Notes: a model not told the origin generated them from the sequence alone. A DNA stretch of 64,000 nucleotides from Microbacterium sp. 2FI (GCF_005502885.1 NZ_SCMR01000006.1:99417-163416), one strand, 5' to 3'; positions 19,965 to 29,767 are shown, numbered from the stretch's first letter. A program made the numbers and translations.

Positions 19965-21388
19965 GCGGTCGACTGCTCGGGGGGCGGAACGACGAACGGG
20001 ATCTCCACTTCGAACCGCGCGCCGTGGGGGACGACGGGCATGGCACGCGCGACCCCGTCGTGCGCCTCGGCGATCGCCCGGACGATCGGCAGTCCGAGGC
20101 CCGTGCCCCGATGCCCCGCCCGCGACCGGTGGAAGTTGTCGAAGGCGCGCGCGCGATCCTCGTCGTCCAGACCCGGACCGTCGTCCTCCACCCAGATCCG
20201 GATCCGTCCGTCCACAACCTTCGTTCCCAGCCCGACCCGCGTGCCGTCGGGCGTGTGATGGCAGACGTTCTCGACGAGCTGCATGACGACCTGGGTGAGG
20301 CGCTGGGCATCGGCGACCGCATGGCCGTCGGCGACGGCATCCAACCTCCACTCGCGTGCGCACAGCACCGACGCGCGGCGATACGTCTCGTTGGTCCAAT
20401 GCCGGAGATCCACCGGGCCGACGCTGAGGAAATCGGGGTGCTCCGCACGGGCGAGCGTCAAGAGATCCTCGACCATGCGATTCATTCGGTCGATCTCCTC
20501 GATGATCACCGTGACAGTCGCCTCCCGCTCCGCGGGATCGTCGAGCTCCATCAGCTCGAGGTGCCCGCGGATCACCGTCAGCGGAGCGCGAAGCTCGTGG
20601 CTGGCCTCGTCGAGGAACTTCCGCTGCGTGGCGAAGGCGGCCTCGAGGCGCGCGAGCATGTCGTTGAAGGCGGAGGCGATCTCGGAGGCCTCATCCTGCC
20701 CGCGCACCGGGATCCTGCGGGTGAAGTCGGTCTCCGAGATCGTTCGCGCTGTCTCGGCCAGCGAGCGCAGGGGGCGCAGCACCCGACCCGAGAAGGCGAA
20801 GGCGATCATGATCGCGACGACGAGCGTGACCAGCTGGATGACCGCCTCCGTCAGGACGCTCCGATCGATCTCGGTCTCCTCCGGCAGCGGATGATTGACC
20901 ACGACGAAGGTGCCGCGCCGCCCGACGTCGACCGGCACGACGGAGAACCGCACCTCACCGCTGGCGACCTGCGCCACGCCGTACGTCTCGGCGTCGGCTG
21001 ACAGCCAGCCCTCCTCCAGCGCGGTCAGCTCCTCGGCGGGAAGTGCATCGCCTGCCGCCTCCGTGCGATATGGCGTCTCCCCGATGTACCCGATCAGCGT
21101 CTCGCCCTCGTCGGGCACCTCCCGTGCGAAGTACACGTCGAACATCGCCTCGAGGTCGTCGCCGAACGGTTCGCCCGTCTGGGGGTTCGTGCCCTGCGTC
21201 AGCAGGCGGAACTCCTCCACCTCGCGCGACATCGCGAGGGCGATCTCCTCGTCCAGCCGCTCGCGGAGGACGTTTCGCAGGAGTACGACCGAGACGACGA
21301 GCGAGCCCGCGAGAAGGAGCGCCACGACCGCCAGGATCCGCACGCGCATGTTTCCGAGGAGTCGACCAGGGCCCCGCCCGTCCCGCAT
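19898..21388 (-). CDS. Membrane sensor histidine kinase with HAMP domain
   Basis: Kinase of 496 residues. TM1 is about 15-38, the extracytoplasmic sensor about 40-180 (no known fold recognised), TM2 about 181-202, HAMP about 203-255. The HisKA H-box FLDEASHELRAPL has His264. The ATPase domain shows an N-box (LVENVCHHTPDG), G1 (EDDGPGLDDED) and G2 (RGTGLGLPIV). The ATG at 21388 is preceded by TACCAT and a 6-nt gap, so the mRNA may be leaderless. The stop at 19898 lies inside the convergent receiver gene. It probably signals to the regulators at 18779 and 19599. Confidence 0.92.
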   Translation of the reverse strand: MRDGRGPGRLLGNMRVRILAVVALLLAGSLVVSVVLLRNVLRERLDEEIALAMSREVEEFRLLTQGTNPQTGEPFGDDLEAMFDVYFAREVPDEGETLIGYIGETPYRTEAAGDALPAEELTALEEGWLSADAETYGVAQVASGEVRFSVVPVDVGRRGTFVVVNHPLPEETEIDRSVLTEAVIQLVTLVVAIMIAFAFSGRVLRPLRSLAETARTISETDFTRRIPVRGQDEASEIASAFNDMLARLEAAFATQRKFLDEASHELRAPLTVIRGHLELMELDDPAEREATVTVIIEEIDRMNRMVEDLLTLARAEHPDFLSVGPVDLRHWTNETYRRASVLCAREWRLDAVADGHAVADAQRLTQVVMQLVENVCHHTPDGTRVGLGTKVVDGRIRIWVEDDGPGLDDEDRARAFDNFHRSRAGHRGTGLGLPIVRAIAEAHDGVARAMPVVPHGARFEVEIPFVVPPPEQSTAQDEPTESTIAVSSASGNGLTR

Positions 21389-21394
21389 GGCCGA

Positions 21395-21400
21395 ATGGTA
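21395..21400 (-). promoter_or_regulatory. -10 box TACCAT before the kinase gene (leaderless)
   Basis: TACCAT on the minus strand with a 6-nt gap to the kinase ATG, the same geometry as other starts in this window. Confidence 0.45.
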
Positions 21401-21543
21401 CGCCTGCGGCGCCTCGGGCGGCAGGGGCCGATGCCGCGGCCTCACAGCATCCGAAAGATCCTCCGATCTTGACGTCGGCGAACATCCCCTCGGAAGAAGG
21501 GTGCTAAGGCTCTCCTTCGTCGCTCCCCCGCGCCCGGCGGGAA

Positions 21544-21549
21544 TAGGAT
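21544..21549 (+). promoter_or_regulatory. Candidate -10 box TAGGAT of the sdh operon
   Basis: TAGGAT lies about 100 nt before sdhC in the only intergenic space upstream of the operon. No good -35 is visible, so this is a weak call. Confidence 0.3.
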
Positions 21550-21651
21550 GGTCGAAGCGCCCGCGTGACGCCGAGGGCCCGGATTCGGTACGTCGGGCCA
21601 CCCCAAGGGGCTTCGATCCGCCCCCCATCGTTCGATCCAGGGAGGACGGCC

Positions 21652-22086
21652 GTGTCTGCACCAGCACGCGTCACACCGTCGGTATCCGAGACCACATCCA
21701 AAGTCCCGCGCGGAACCCTCTACCGCGGGAACGAGGGCATGTGGTCGTGGGTGCTGCACCGCATCACCGGCGTCGCCATCTTCTTCTTCCTCTTGGTGCA
21801 CGTGCTCGACACGGCACTGATCCGCCTCTCGCCCGAGGCGTACGACATCGTGATGAGCTCGTACAAGAACCCGATCATGGGCATCGGCGAGGTGGTACTC
21901 GTCGGGGCTATCGCCTTCCACGCCTTCAACGGCCTGCGCATCATCCTCGTTGACTTCTGGTCGAAGGGCGCGAAGTACCAGCGGCAACTGTTCTGGATCG
22001 TCATCGGCGTGTGGCTCGTGACGATGCTCGCGTTCACGCCGCGCCACCTCATGAACGTGTTCTCCGAGATCGGAGGCGGTCACTGA
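21652..22086 (+). CDS. sdhC: Succinate dehydrogenase cytochrome b556 subunit
   Basis: Membrane anchor of 144 residues with three membrane spans. The signature RGTLYRGNEGMWSWVLHRIT, with the Ser/Arg/His around the quinone site, and the haem-ligand His in the FFFLLVHVLDT span are present. It anchors SdhAB and passes electrons to menaquinone. GTG 21652 is preferred because GGGAGG lies just before it, giving a short cytoplasmic tail; an upstream GTG-started extension has no family similarity. First gene of sdhCDAB; its stop overlaps sdhD (TGATG). Confidence 0.92.
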   Translation: MSAPARVTPSVSETTSKVPRGTLYRGNEGMWSWVLHRITGVAIFFFLLVHVLDTALIRLSPEAYDIVMSSYKNPIMGIGEVVLVGAIAFHAFNGLRIILVDFWSKGAKYQRQLFWIVIGVWLVTMLAFTPRHLMNVFSEIGGGH

Positions 22087-22553
22087 TGTCCGGCGACACC
22101 ATCGCAGACCCGCGCGCGCCACGTGCCGCCGTCCGCCGCAAGGGCCCGAACCTCGAGAAGGCCGGCTGGATCTACATGCGCGTCTCGGGCGTGCTGCTGG
22201 TCATCCTCATCTTCGGCCACCTCTTCTTCAACCTGGTCCTCGGCGACGGCATCCACGGCATCGACTGGGGCTTCGTCGCCGGCAAGCTCGCCAACCCGTT
22301 CTGGCAGTGGTGGGACATCCTGCTCCTCTGGCTCGCGCTCATCCACGGCGCGAACGGCATGCGCACGATCGTCAACGACTACGTCGGCAACGGCACCGTC
22401 CAGAAGGTGCTGCACTGGGCCCTCGGCCTCTCGGCGGGCTTCCTCATCGTGCTGGGCACCCTGGTCGTGTTCGCGTTCGACCCGTGCAACGGCGTGACGC
22501 AGGACAGCGTGTTCTGGGAGCAGTGCCAGAACCTGCCCGCACCGCGCCTCTGA
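22086..22553 (+). CDS. sdhD: Succinate dehydrogenase membrane anchor subunit
   Basis: Hydrophobic anchor of 155 residues with three predicted spans; [21 protein letters not shown] and [19 protein letters not shown] carry the conserved His residues of actinobacterial SdhD. ATG 22086 overlaps the sdhC stop by one base, implying coupled translation. Together with SdhC it forms the quinone site and binds haem. Confidence 0.9.
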   Translation: MSGDTIADPRAPRAAVRRKGPNLEKAGWIYMRVSGVLLVILIFGHLFFNLVLGDGIHGIDWGFVAGKLANPFWQWWDILLLWLALIHGANGMRTIVNDYVGNGTVQKVLHWALGLSAGFLIVLGTLVVFAFDPCNGVTQDSVFWEQCQNLPAPRL

Positions 22554-22605
22554 GGCCGGCATCCCCCGATCCACGACGACGCAGCAGACGAAGAAAGCAC
22601 CCTCC

Positions 22606-24435
22606 GTGACCACGACAGCAGCATCCGGATCCACCGTCAAGGACGGCGTCCACTACCACCAGTTCGACGTCGTCATCGTGGGTGCCGGCGGCGCCGGCAT
22701 GCGCGCGGCGATCGAGGCAGGGCCGGGCGCGAAGACCGCGGTCATCTCCAAGCTCTACCCGACCCGCTCGCACACAGGCGCGGCGCAGGGCGGCATGGCC
22801 GCCGCCCTCGCGAACGTCGAAGAGGACTCGTGGGAGTGGCACACGTTCGACACGGTCAAGGGCGGCGACTACCTCGTCGACCAGGATGCCGCCGAGATCC
22901 TCGCGAAAGAGGCCATCGACGCCGTCATCGATCTCGAGAACATGGGCCTGCCGTTCAACCGCACCCCCGAGGGCAAGATCGACCAGCGCCGCTTCGGCGG
23001 CCACACCGCCGACCACGGCAAGACCCCGGTGCGCCGCGCGTGCTACGCCGCCGACCGGACCGGCCACATGATCCTGCAGACGCTCTTCCAGAACTGCGTC
23101 AAGCTCGGCATCAACTTCTTCAACGAGTTCTACGTGCTCGACCTGATCACCGTGAAGGCCGAGGACGGCTCGACGCAGATCGCCGGCGTCGTGGCGTACG
23201 AGCTCGCCACCGGCGACCTGCACGTCTTCCAGTCCAAGGCCGTGATCTTCGCGACCGGCGGCTTCGGCAAGATCTTCAAGACGACCTCGAACGCCCACAC
23301 CCTCACGGGCGACGGCGTCGGCATCATCTGGCGCAAGGGGCTGCCGCTGGAGGACATGGAGTTCTTCCAGTTCCACCCGACCGGTCTCGCCGGCCTCGGC
23401 ATCCTGCTCACCGAAGGCGCGCGCGGCGAGGGCGCCATCCTCCGCAACGCCTCGGGCGAGCGCTTCATGGAGCGCTACGCGCCGACGATCAAAGACCTGG
23501 CGCCCCGCGACATCGTCAGCCGCTGCATGGTGCAAGAGGTGGCGGAGGGTCGCGGTGCCGGACCCCACCGCGACTACGTGCTGCTGGACTGCACGCACCT
23601 GGGTGCCGAGGTGCTCGAGACGAAGCTCCCCGACATCACCGAGTTCGCCCGCACCTACCTCGGCGTCGACCCGGTCGTCGAGCCCGTGCCCGTCATGCCG
23701 ACCGCGCACTACGCGATGGGCGGCATCCCGACCAACAACGACGCGCAGGTGCTGAGCGACAACACCACCGTCGTCCCCGGACTCTATGCCGCCGGCGAGT
23801 GCGCGTGCGTCTCGGTGCACGGCTCGAACCGCCTGGGCACGAACTCGCTCCTCGACATCAACGTCTTCGGCAAGCGCGCCGGCAAGAACGCGGTCGAGTA
23901 TGCCAAGACCGCCGACTTCGTCGACCTGCCCGACGACCCCGCGGCCGAGGTGCGCGCGCTCATCGAGGGCCTGCGCAACAACCAGGGCACCGAGCGGATC
24001 GCCGTGCTGCGCAAGAAGCTCCAGGACGAGATGGATCGCAAGGCCCAGGTGTTCCGCACCGACGAGTCGCTCGGCGAGGTGCTCGACGTTATCGAAGAGC
24101 TCCGCGAGCGCTTCAAGAACGTGCACGTCGACGACAAGGGCAAGCGGTTCAACACCGACCTGCTCGAGGCCGTCGAACTCGGATTCCTCCTCGACATCGC
24201 CGAGGTCGTCGTCGTGACCGCCCGCAACCGCAAGGAGAGTCGCGGCGGTCACATGCGCGACGACTTCCCCCAGCGCGACGACGAGAAGTACATGCAGCAC
24301 ACGATGGCGTACCTCTCGGGGGATGCCGGCTCTTCGCAGTCCGACGACCACATCCGGCTCGACTGGAAGCCCGTCGTCTTCACGAAGAACGAAGCCGGCG
24401 AGTTGCGCTACCCGCCGTTGGAGAGGAAGTACTGA
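22606..24435 (+). CDS. sdhA: Succinate dehydrogenase flavoprotein subunit
   Basis: Catalytic subunit of 609 residues oxidising succinate to fumarate. FAD site [17 protein letters not shown] is at 26-42, the covalent-FAD His lies in [15 protein letters not shown], and the active-site region [20 protein letters not shown] is intact. [14 protein letters not shown] and a C-terminal EARKY-like end are as expected. It starts at GTG 22606, 52 nt after sdhD, and its TGA overlaps the sdhB ATG (TGATG). Length is normal for the family. Confidence 0.96.
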   Translation: MTTTAASGSTVKDGVHYHQFDVVIVGAGGAGMRAAIEAGPGAKTAVISKLYPTRSHTGAAQGGMAAALANVEEDSWEWHTFDTVKGGDYLVDQDAAEILAKEAIDAVIDLENMGLPFNRTPEGKIDQRRFGGHTADHGKTPVRRACYAADRTGHMILQTLFQNCVKLGINFFNEFYVLDLITVKAEDGSTQIAGVVAYELATGDLHVFQSKAVIFATGGFGKIFKTTSNAHTLTGDGVGIIWRKGLPLEDMEFFQFHPTGLAGLGILLTEGARGEGAILRNASGERFMERYAPTIKDLAPRDIVSRCMVQEVAEGRGAGPHRDYVLLDCTHLGAEVLETKLPDITEFARTYLGVDPVVEPVPVMPTAHYAMGGIPTNNDAQVLSDNTTVVPGLYAAGECACVSVHGSNRLGTNSLLDINVFGKRAGKNAVEYAKTADFVDLPDDPAAEVRALIEGLRNNQGTERIAVLRKKLQDEMDRKAQVFRTDESLGEVLDVIEELRERFKNVHVDDKGKRFNTDLLEAVELGFLLDIAEVVVVTARNRKESRGGHMRDDFPQRDDEKYMQHTMAYLSGDAGSSQSDDHIRLDWKPVVFTKNEAGELRYPPLERKY

Positions 24436-25220
24436 TGTCGACCGCGCTCGTGGATCCCGACGGCTCCGCCACCATCGAGGCCGAGACGCCTGCCGACACC
24501 GGCATCCAGTCCTTCCTGATCACCTTCATCATCCGCCGGTTCGACCCCGAGGTCGACGAAGAGCCGCGTTGGGTGGACTACGACGTCGAGCTGTACTCGA
24601 CCGACCGCGTGCTCGATGCCCTCCACAAGATCAAGTGGGAGGTCGACGGCTCGCTGACGTTCCGTCGCTCGTGCGCCCACGGGATCTGCGGGTCGGACGC
24701 GATGCGCATCAACGGCCGCAACCGCCTCGCCTGCAAGACGCTGATCAAGGACCTCGACATCTCGCAGCCGATCTACGTCGAGGCGATCAAGGGCCTGCCG
24801 CTCGAGAAGGACCTCGTCGTCGACATGGAGCCGTTCTTCGCCTCCTACCGCGAAGTGCAGCCGTTCCTCATCTCGAGCTCGAAGCCCGACGCCGGCAAGG
24901 AGCGCATCCAGTCGATCGTCGATCGCGAGGTCTTCGACGACACGACCAAGTGCATTCTCTGCGCGGCATGCACCTCGTCGTGCCCCGTCTTCTGGACCGA
25001 CGGGCAGTACTTCGGCCCGGCCGCGATCGTCAACGCGCACCGCTTCATCTTCGACTCGCGCGACGATGCCGGCGACGTGCGCCTCGACATCCTCAACGAC
25101 AAAGAGGGCGTGTGGCGCTGCCGCACGACCTTCAACTGCACCGAGGCATGCCCTCGCGGCATCGAGGTCACCAAGGCCATCGCCGAGGTCAAGCAGGCCG
25201 TCCTGCGCGGGCGCTCGTAG
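24435..25220 (+). CDS. sdhB: Succinate dehydrogenase iron-sulfur subunit
   Basis: Electron-transfer subunit of 261 residues. The plant-type [2Fe-2S] site is CAHGICGSDAMRINGRNRLAC. The two C-terminal cluster motifs are CILCAACTSSCP and CTEACPRGIEVTK, with a further Cys in WRCRTTFNC. Starts at ATG 24435 overlapping the sdhA stop. Last gene of the sdh operon; an MFS gene follows after 10 nt. Confidence 0.96.
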   Translation: MSTALVDPDGSATIEAETPADTGIQSFLITFIIRRFDPEVDEEPRWVDYDVELYSTDRVLDALHKIKWEVDGSLTFRRSCAHGICGSDAMRINGRNRLACKTLIKDLDISQPIYVEAIKGLPLEKDLVVDMEPFFASYREVQPFLISSSKPDAGKERIQSIVDREVFDDTTKCILCAACTSSCPVFWTDGQYFGPAAIVNAHRFIFDSRDDAGDVRLDILNDKEGVWRCRTTFNCTEACPRGIEVTKAIAEVKQAVLRGRS

Positions 25221-25230
25221 CGGCCCGCAC

Positions 25231-26448
25231 GTGACATCCGGCGCTCCCCTCATCCTCACGGCCGGGATGCGCCGCGCGCGCGGCGCCGTGACCGCCGCCT
25301 ACGCCGCCCAGGGCCTCGGCTACGCCGTGATCGTGACGTCGCTGCCCGCGCTCAAGGAGCGCCAGAGCGTCGACGACACGGTCGTCACGATCCTCGTTCT
25401 CGGCGTCGCCATCCTCGCCGCCGGCGGCTCGGTGCTCGCGAACCTCGTCGCCGTGCGCGCGGGCAGCCGCCCCGCGCTGGCGCTCGGCCTCATCCTGCAG
25501 GGCCTCGCACTCCCCCTCATCGCGATCCCGACGCCTTTCCCCTTGTTCGTCGTCGCCTTCGCGCTGTTCGGCGTCGGACTCGGCTGCGTCGACGCCGCCG
25601 CCGCGATGCAGGGCGTCGCCCTGCAGCGGGCGTACGGGCGCCCCCTTCTCGGCGGCTTCTTCGCCGCGCTCACGGCGGCCGCGATCGCAGGCGCCCTCCT
25701 GGTGTCGCTCGTGGCGGCATCCGCCCTCGCCGCAGGCGTCGCCCTCGCGACCGCCGGGGTCGTCGCGCTCGTCATCGGCGCCGTCGGATCGCGCTTGTTC
25801 GCGGTCGAGGGTGCGGATGGGGCGGATGCTGCGCCCGCGGCTTCCGAGCCGCGGGCGCGCGTGCCGCTCCCCCGTGCCGGCATCTGGGCGTTCGGCTTCG
25901 TGATCCTCGCCGCATTCGTGGTCGACTCGGCCGTGAGCACGTGGAGCACCGTCTACCTCTACGACGGCCTGGCCGCGCTGCCGTGGCTCGCGCCCCTCGG
26001 GTACGCGGCCTACCAGGCGGCGGTGCTGGTGGCGCGGCTCGTCACCGACCGTCTGCTGCCGCCGCTCGGACCACGCCGCCTCGTGGCGATCGCGGTCGTC
26101 GTCTCGGTCGTCGGCTGCGTCGTCGTCGTGCTGGCGCCCGCACCCGGCATGGCCGTCGTCGGCTTCGCCCTCGCCGGCGTCGCCACCGGAGTCCTCGTGC
26201 CGGTCGCCTTCGGCGCCGCGGGCGACCTCGACCCCGCGCACAGCGACCAGGTGATCGCGCGCGTCAACCTCTTCAACTACGCCGGCGCGATCCTGGGCGC
26301 GGTGGCCGTGGGGGTCGTCGCCGAAGGCACCGGGCTCGGCCTCGCGTTCCTGCTGCCGGCTGTCGTCCTCGCGGCGGTGCTGTTCGTGGTGCCCCGATTC
26401 CGAACCGCGTCCGAGGCTCGGGCCGTGGATGCCGCGTCGCCCCGCTGA
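25231..26448 (+). CDS. MFS transporter
   Basis: Inner-membrane protein of 405 residues, Ala/Val/Leu-rich with about twelve spans and a central basic/acidic loop (about 190-215). The N-half loop NLVAVRAGSRPALALG and C-half RLVTDRLLPPLGPRRLVAIA resemble the loop 2-3 and 8-9 motifs of the major facilitator superfamily. It may start at GTG 25231, 10 nt after sdhB and therefore probably co-transcribed, or at ATG 25267. The substrate is unknown; a sugar or drug efflux role cannot be chosen from sequence. Confidence 0.8.
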   Translation: MTSGAPLILTAGMRRARGAVTAAYAAQGLGYAVIVTSLPALKERQSVDDTVVTILVLGVAILAAGGSVLANLVAVRAGSRPALALGLILQGLALPLIAIPTPFPLFVVAFALFGVGLGCVDAAAAMQGVALQRAYGRPLLGGFFAALTAAAIAGALLVSLVAASALAAGVALATAGVVALVIGAVGSRLFAVEGADGADAAPAASEPRARVPLPRAGIWAFGFVILAAFVVDSAVSTWSTVYLYDGLAALPWLAPLGYAAYQAAVLVARLVTDRLLPPLGPRRLVAIAVVVSVVGCVVVVLAPAPGMAVVGFALAGVATGVLVPVAFGAAGDLDPAHSDQVIARVNLFNYAGAILGAVAVGVVAEGTGLGLAFLLPAVVLAAVLFVVPRFRTASEARAVDAASPR

Positions 26449-26455
26449 CGCTCGC

Positions 26456-26461
26456 TAGTCT
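26456..26461 (+). promoter_or_regulatory. -10 box TAGTCT before the YihY-family gene (leaderless)
   Basis: TAGTCT, 6-nt gap, then GTG 26468. No ribosome binding site is present. Confidence 0.6.
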
Positions 26462-26467
26462 GACACC

Positions 26468-27697
26468 GTGACGGACGATTCCTCGCGGGAGCACCGAGAT
26501 GCGGCGGCCACCGCTCGCGCCGAAGAGGAACGCCTGCGGGATCGGTTCGAGGCGACGCAGGTCAGTCTTCGCGAGCGCTTCGACGTGCCGATCAGCCGGG
26601 CGACTGCGCTGACGCAGGCGACGCTGGCGACGTTCCCCGTGCGTGTGTGGCGGCACTTCCTGCAGCACAACGGGTTCCTGCTCGCCGCGGGCGTCAGCTA
26701 CCAGGCGCTGTTCGCGACGTTCGCGGGCATCTACGTGGCCTTCGCCGCTGCCGGGCTCTGGCTCGGCGGCAGCGAAGAGGCGATCACCGCCCTCATCAAC
26801 CTGATCAACAGCTACATCCCCGGCCTCATCGCCCCTGAGGGCGGCCTCTTCACACCCGAGCAGGTCACGGCGATCGCCACGAGCAGCGCGACCACCCTCG
26901 GCGTCACCGGCATCATCGCCCTCGGCACCCTCATCTGGACCGCCATCGGCTTCGTCACCTTCGCGCGCCGCGCGGTGCGCGACATCTTCGGACTCCCGCC
27001 CGACCTCCGCAGCTACGTCTTCCTGAAGGCGAGAGACCTCCTCGGCGCCCTCGCGTTCGCGCTCGCACTCGCCATCGGATTCGTCGCGACGTCGATCGGC
27101 ACGTGGGCGCTGAGCCTCGTGTTCAGCCTGTTCGGCTGGAGCGATGCGACCGGCTGGTACGGCGCCGCGACCCGCATCGGCACGATCCTGATCTCGTTCG
27201 TCGTCTTCACCGCCGCCCTCGGCGCCCTCATCCGCTTCCTCACCGGCACGAAGCTCGCATGGCGGCGCATCTGGCCGGGCGCGCTCCTCGGCGGCGGAGC
27301 GATCACGGTGCTGCAGCTGTTCACGGGCTGGCTCTTCATCTACACGCCCTCCAATGCGCTGCTCGCGACGTTCGCGATCTTCGTGGGGCTCCTGCTGTGG
27401 TTCCGCATCATCGGCATCATCATGCTGGTCGCGGCTGCGTGGATCGCCGTCGCCGCGCACGATCACGATGTGCCGCTGCTGCCGCAGACCGAGGCCGAGC
27501 GGCTCGCCGAAGAGCACAGCGCGCTGCTGCTTGCGGCCCACGTGCGCCTGCGAACCGCCCAGCAGGAGCGCGACAGCGCCCCGTGGTACCGCATGCCGTT
27601 CGCGCGCCGCGCGGTGCGCGAGGCGCAGGACGAGCTCGACCGCGTCGAGGCGTCCGCGCCCCCGCCGGCGGCGAAGCGCGGCTCTCTGCTGGAGTGA
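26468..27697 (+). CDS. YihY/BrkB-family inner-membrane protein
   Basis: Membrane protein of 409 residues. After a charged coiled N-tail (about 1-45) comes FLQHNGFLLAAGVSYQALFATFAGIY, the hallmark of the YihY/virulence-factor BrkB family (once called RNase BN), then about six spans and a charged C-tail after 335. Function in the family is not settled; it is not a ribonuclease. Start GTG 26468 is supported by the TAGTCT box directly upstream. Monocistronic or co-transcribed with xthA. Confidence 0.88.
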   Translation: MTDDSSREHRDAAATARAEEERLRDRFEATQVSLRERFDVPISRATALTQATLATFPVRVWRHFLQHNGFLLAAGVSYQALFATFAGIYVAFAAAGLWLGGSEEAITALINLINSYIPGLIAPEGGLFTPEQVTAIATSSATTLGVTGIIALGTLIWTAIGFVTFARRAVRDIFGLPPDLRSYVFLKARDLLGALAFALALAIGFVATSIGTWALSLVFSLFGWSDATGWYGAATRIGTILISFVVFTAALGALIRFLTGTKLAWRRIWPGALLGGGAITVLQLFTGWLFIYTPSNALLATFAIFVGLLLWFRIIGIIMLVAAAWIAVAAHDHDVPLLPQTEAERLAEEHSALLLAAHVRLRTAQQERDSAPWYRMPFARRAVREAQDELDRVEASAPPPAAKRGSLLE

Positions 27698-27729
27698 CGC
27701 GGCCGACATTGCGTGTCGGAGGCCGAGGC

Positions 27730-27735
27730 TAGGCT
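27730..27735 (+). promoter_or_regulatory. -10 box TAGGCT before xthA (leaderless)
   Basis: TAGGCT with a 7-nt gap to GTG 27743 and no ribosome binding site. Confidence 0.6.
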
Positions 27736-27742
27736 GGCGGTC

Positions 27743-28591
27743 GTGTCTCGCAGCATCCGCATCGCCTCGATCAACGTCAACGGAATCCGCGCGGCGACGC
27801 GCAAGGGCATGCTCGAGTGGCTCGACGCCGCCGATGTCGACGTCATGGCACTGCAAGAGGTGCGCGCGACAGAAGCCGAGCTGCGCGCCGCCCTCCCCGG
27901 GTGGGAGGTCGTCAACGACGAGGCGCTCGCGAAGGGGCGTGCCGGCGTGGCAGTGGCCAGTCGCCTGCCGTCGGTCGAGGCCCGCCGCGTGCTCGGCCCC
28001 GAGCCGCTGGATTCGGCCGGACGCTGGATCGAGGCCGACTTCGACATCGACGGCGAGCAGCTCTCCGTCGTGAGCGCCTACGTGCACACCGGCGAGGCCG
28101 ACACGCCCCGGCAGGATGCGAAGTGGGCGTTCCTCGATGCGATGGAGCGTCGGATGCCGCAGCTCGCCGCCACGTCTCCTCTCGCGATCGTCATGGGCGA
28201 CCTGAACGTGGGCCACCGCGAGCTCGACATCCGCAACTGGAAGGGCAATGTCAAAAAGGCCGGGTTCCTTCCCCGCGAGCGCGCGTACTTCGACCGGTTC
28301 CTGGGCGCCGCAGGCGCCGAGGTCGCAGGCGTCGACGGCTCGACCGGCCCAGGCCTCGGCTGGGTCGACGTCGGGCGCCGCCACCACGGCGACATCGACG
28401 GCCCGTACACGTGGTGGTCGATGCGGGGGCGCGCGTTCGACAACGACGCCGGCTGGCGCATCGACTATCACCTCGCCACCCCCGCCCTCGCCGAGCGCGT
28501 GACCGACTATCAGGTGGTGCGGGCACCGTCGTGGGACACGCGCTGGAGCGACCACGCCCCGGTCGTCGCGGATTACACGATCGGCGCCTGA
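27743..28591 (+). CDS. xthA: Exodeoxyribonuclease III / AP endonuclease
   Basis: Base-excision repair nuclease of 282 residues that cuts at abasic sites and trims 3' ends. Metal and catalytic motifs are in order: SINVNGIRAA (Asn), LQEVRA (Glu), SAYVHTG (Tyr), VMGDLNVGH (Asp/Asn), and WRIDYHLATP with the C-terminal WSDHAPV (Asp/His). I prefer GTG 27743 because TAGGCT lies 7 nt upstream, although an earlier in-frame codon exists at 27713. Close to another repair gene (Fpg/Nei at 31532). Confidence 0.93.
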   Translation: MSRSIRIASINVNGIRAATRKGMLEWLDAADVDVMALQEVRATEAELRAALPGWEVVNDEALAKGRAGVAVASRLPSVEARRVLGPEPLDSAGRWIEADFDIDGEQLSVVSAYVHTGEADTPRQDAKWAFLDAMERRMPQLAATSPLAIVMGDLNVGHRELDIRNWKGNVKKAGFLPRERAYFDRFLGAAGAEVAGVDGSTGPGLGWVDVGRRHHGDIDGPYTWWSMRGRAFDNDAGWRIDYHLATPALAERVTDYQVVRAPSWDTRWSDHAPVVADYTIGA

Positions 28592-28634
28592 GCGCGGGAC
28601 GCGGCGTTCGGCCGAGGCCGCGGCATCCGCTCTC

Positions 28635-28640
28635 TAGACT
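28635..28640 (+). promoter_or_regulatory. -10 box TAGACT before trpS (leaderless)
   Basis: TAGACT, 6-nt gap GGTCGG, then ATG 28647. Confidence 0.65.
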
Positions 28641-28646
28641 GGTCGG

Positions 28647-29651
28647 ATGAGCAAACCGCGCCTGTACTCCGGCATGCAGCCCTCGGCCGACTCCCTGCAG
28701 ATCGGCAACTACATCGGGGCCCTCATGCAGTGGCGCGATCTGCAGGAGGCGTACGACGCCTTCTTCTCGGTCGTCGACCTGCACGCGCTCACCCAGCCGA
28801 ACGATCCGGCCGAGCTCCGCGAGAAGACGCGCCGCACCGCCGCGCAGTACATCGCCGCCGGGATCGAGCCGTCGAAGTCGACCCTCTACGTGCAGTCGCA
28901 CGTGCACGCCCACGCCGAGCTCGCGTGGATCCTCTCGACCATCACCGGCTTCGGCGAGGCCGGGCGCATGACGCAGTTCAAGGACAAGTCGACCCGGTAC
29001 GGCAACGATGCGACCTCGGTGGGCCTGTTCACCTACCCGGTGCTGATGGCCGCCGACATCCTGCTCTACCAGACCGACATCGTTCCGGTCGGCGACGACC
29101 AGAAGCAGCACGTCGAGCTCACGCGCGACCTCGCCGAGCGGTTCAACTCCCGCTACGGCCAGACCTTCCGGGTGCCGATGCCCGTGATCCAGCAGGACAC
29201 CGCGCGCATCTACGACCTGCAGAACCCGGTCGCGAAGATGTCGAAGTCTGCCGAATCGGATGCCGGGGTGCTGTGGTTGCTCGATGACCCGTCGGCGTCG
29301 GCCAAGAAGGTCATGCGGGCTGTGACCGACTCCGAAGGCTCGGTGCGGTACGACCGCGAGAACAAGCCGGGCGTCTCGAACCTGCTCGTGATCTACGCCG
29401 CCCTCACCGGCCGGCAGATCCCCGCGATCGAGGACGAATACGCGGGCCGCGGCTACGGCGACTTCAAGAAGGGCCTCGCCGACGTCGTCGTGAACGAGTT
29501 CGGTCCGGTGCGCGCTCGCGCGCTCGAGCTGCTCGACGACCCCGCCGAGCTCGACCGTGTGCTCGGTGCGAACGCCGAGCGCGCCGCCGACGTCGCCGAC
29601 CGCACCCTCGGCGACGTGTACGACAAGGTCGGCCTGCTGCGCCGGCGCTGA
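28647..29651 (+). CDS. trpS: Tryptophanyl-tRNA synthetase
   Basis: Class I aminoacyl-tRNA synthetase of 334 residues charging tRNA-Trp. The HIGH-type motif is QIGN within SGMQPSADSLQIGNYIGAL (near 10-26), and the KMSKS loop is AKMSKSAESDAG near 197. Dimer and Trp-pocket segments (YPVLMAADILLYQ, VGDDQKQHVELTRDLA) are intact. ATG 28647 follows a TAGACT box at the leaderless distance. No T-box or attenuator is visible upstream. Confidence 0.97.
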   Translation: MSKPRLYSGMQPSADSLQIGNYIGALMQWRDLQEAYDAFFSVVDLHALTQPNDPAELREKTRRTAAQYIAAGIEPSKSTLYVQSHVHAHAELAWILSTITGFGEAGRMTQFKDKSTRYGNDATSVGLFTYPVLMAADILLYQTDIVPVGDDQKQHVELTRDLAERFNSRYGQTFRVPMPVIQQDTARIYDLQNPVAKMSKSAESDAGVLWLLDDPSASAKKVMRAVTDSEGSVRYDRENKPGVSNLLVIYAALTGRQIPAIEDEYAGRGYGDFKKGLADVVVNEFGPVRARALELLDDPAELDRVLGANAERAADVADRTLGDVYDKVGLLRRR

Positions 29652-29693
29652 GTTGCGGCGAGCGGTGGTGGGCGGTGGTTCGTCACCGCAGAC

Positions 29694-29767
29694 GTTCATA
29701 ACTCCGGATGACCGCGCGATTCGCGTCGGAATCGGGCCTCGCGCGCGAACCATCCGGAGTTATGAAC
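29694..29767. repeat. Hairpin repeat copy 1 (GTTCATAACTCCGGATG arms)
   Basis: Inverted 17-bp arms at 29694-29710 and 29751-29767 enclose a 40-bp GC-rich spacer. The same arms recur at 30768-30863 on the other side of the DUF559 gene. The arm contains the palindrome TCCGGA. Confidence 0.95.

Noticed and set aside
21469..21474. TTGACG as the -35 of the sdh promoter
   Set aside because: No acceptable -10 lies 16-18 nt downstream.
22444..24351. Long minus-strand frame opposite sdhA
   Set aside because: It is a mirror of sdhA codons with no domain; sdhA is certain.
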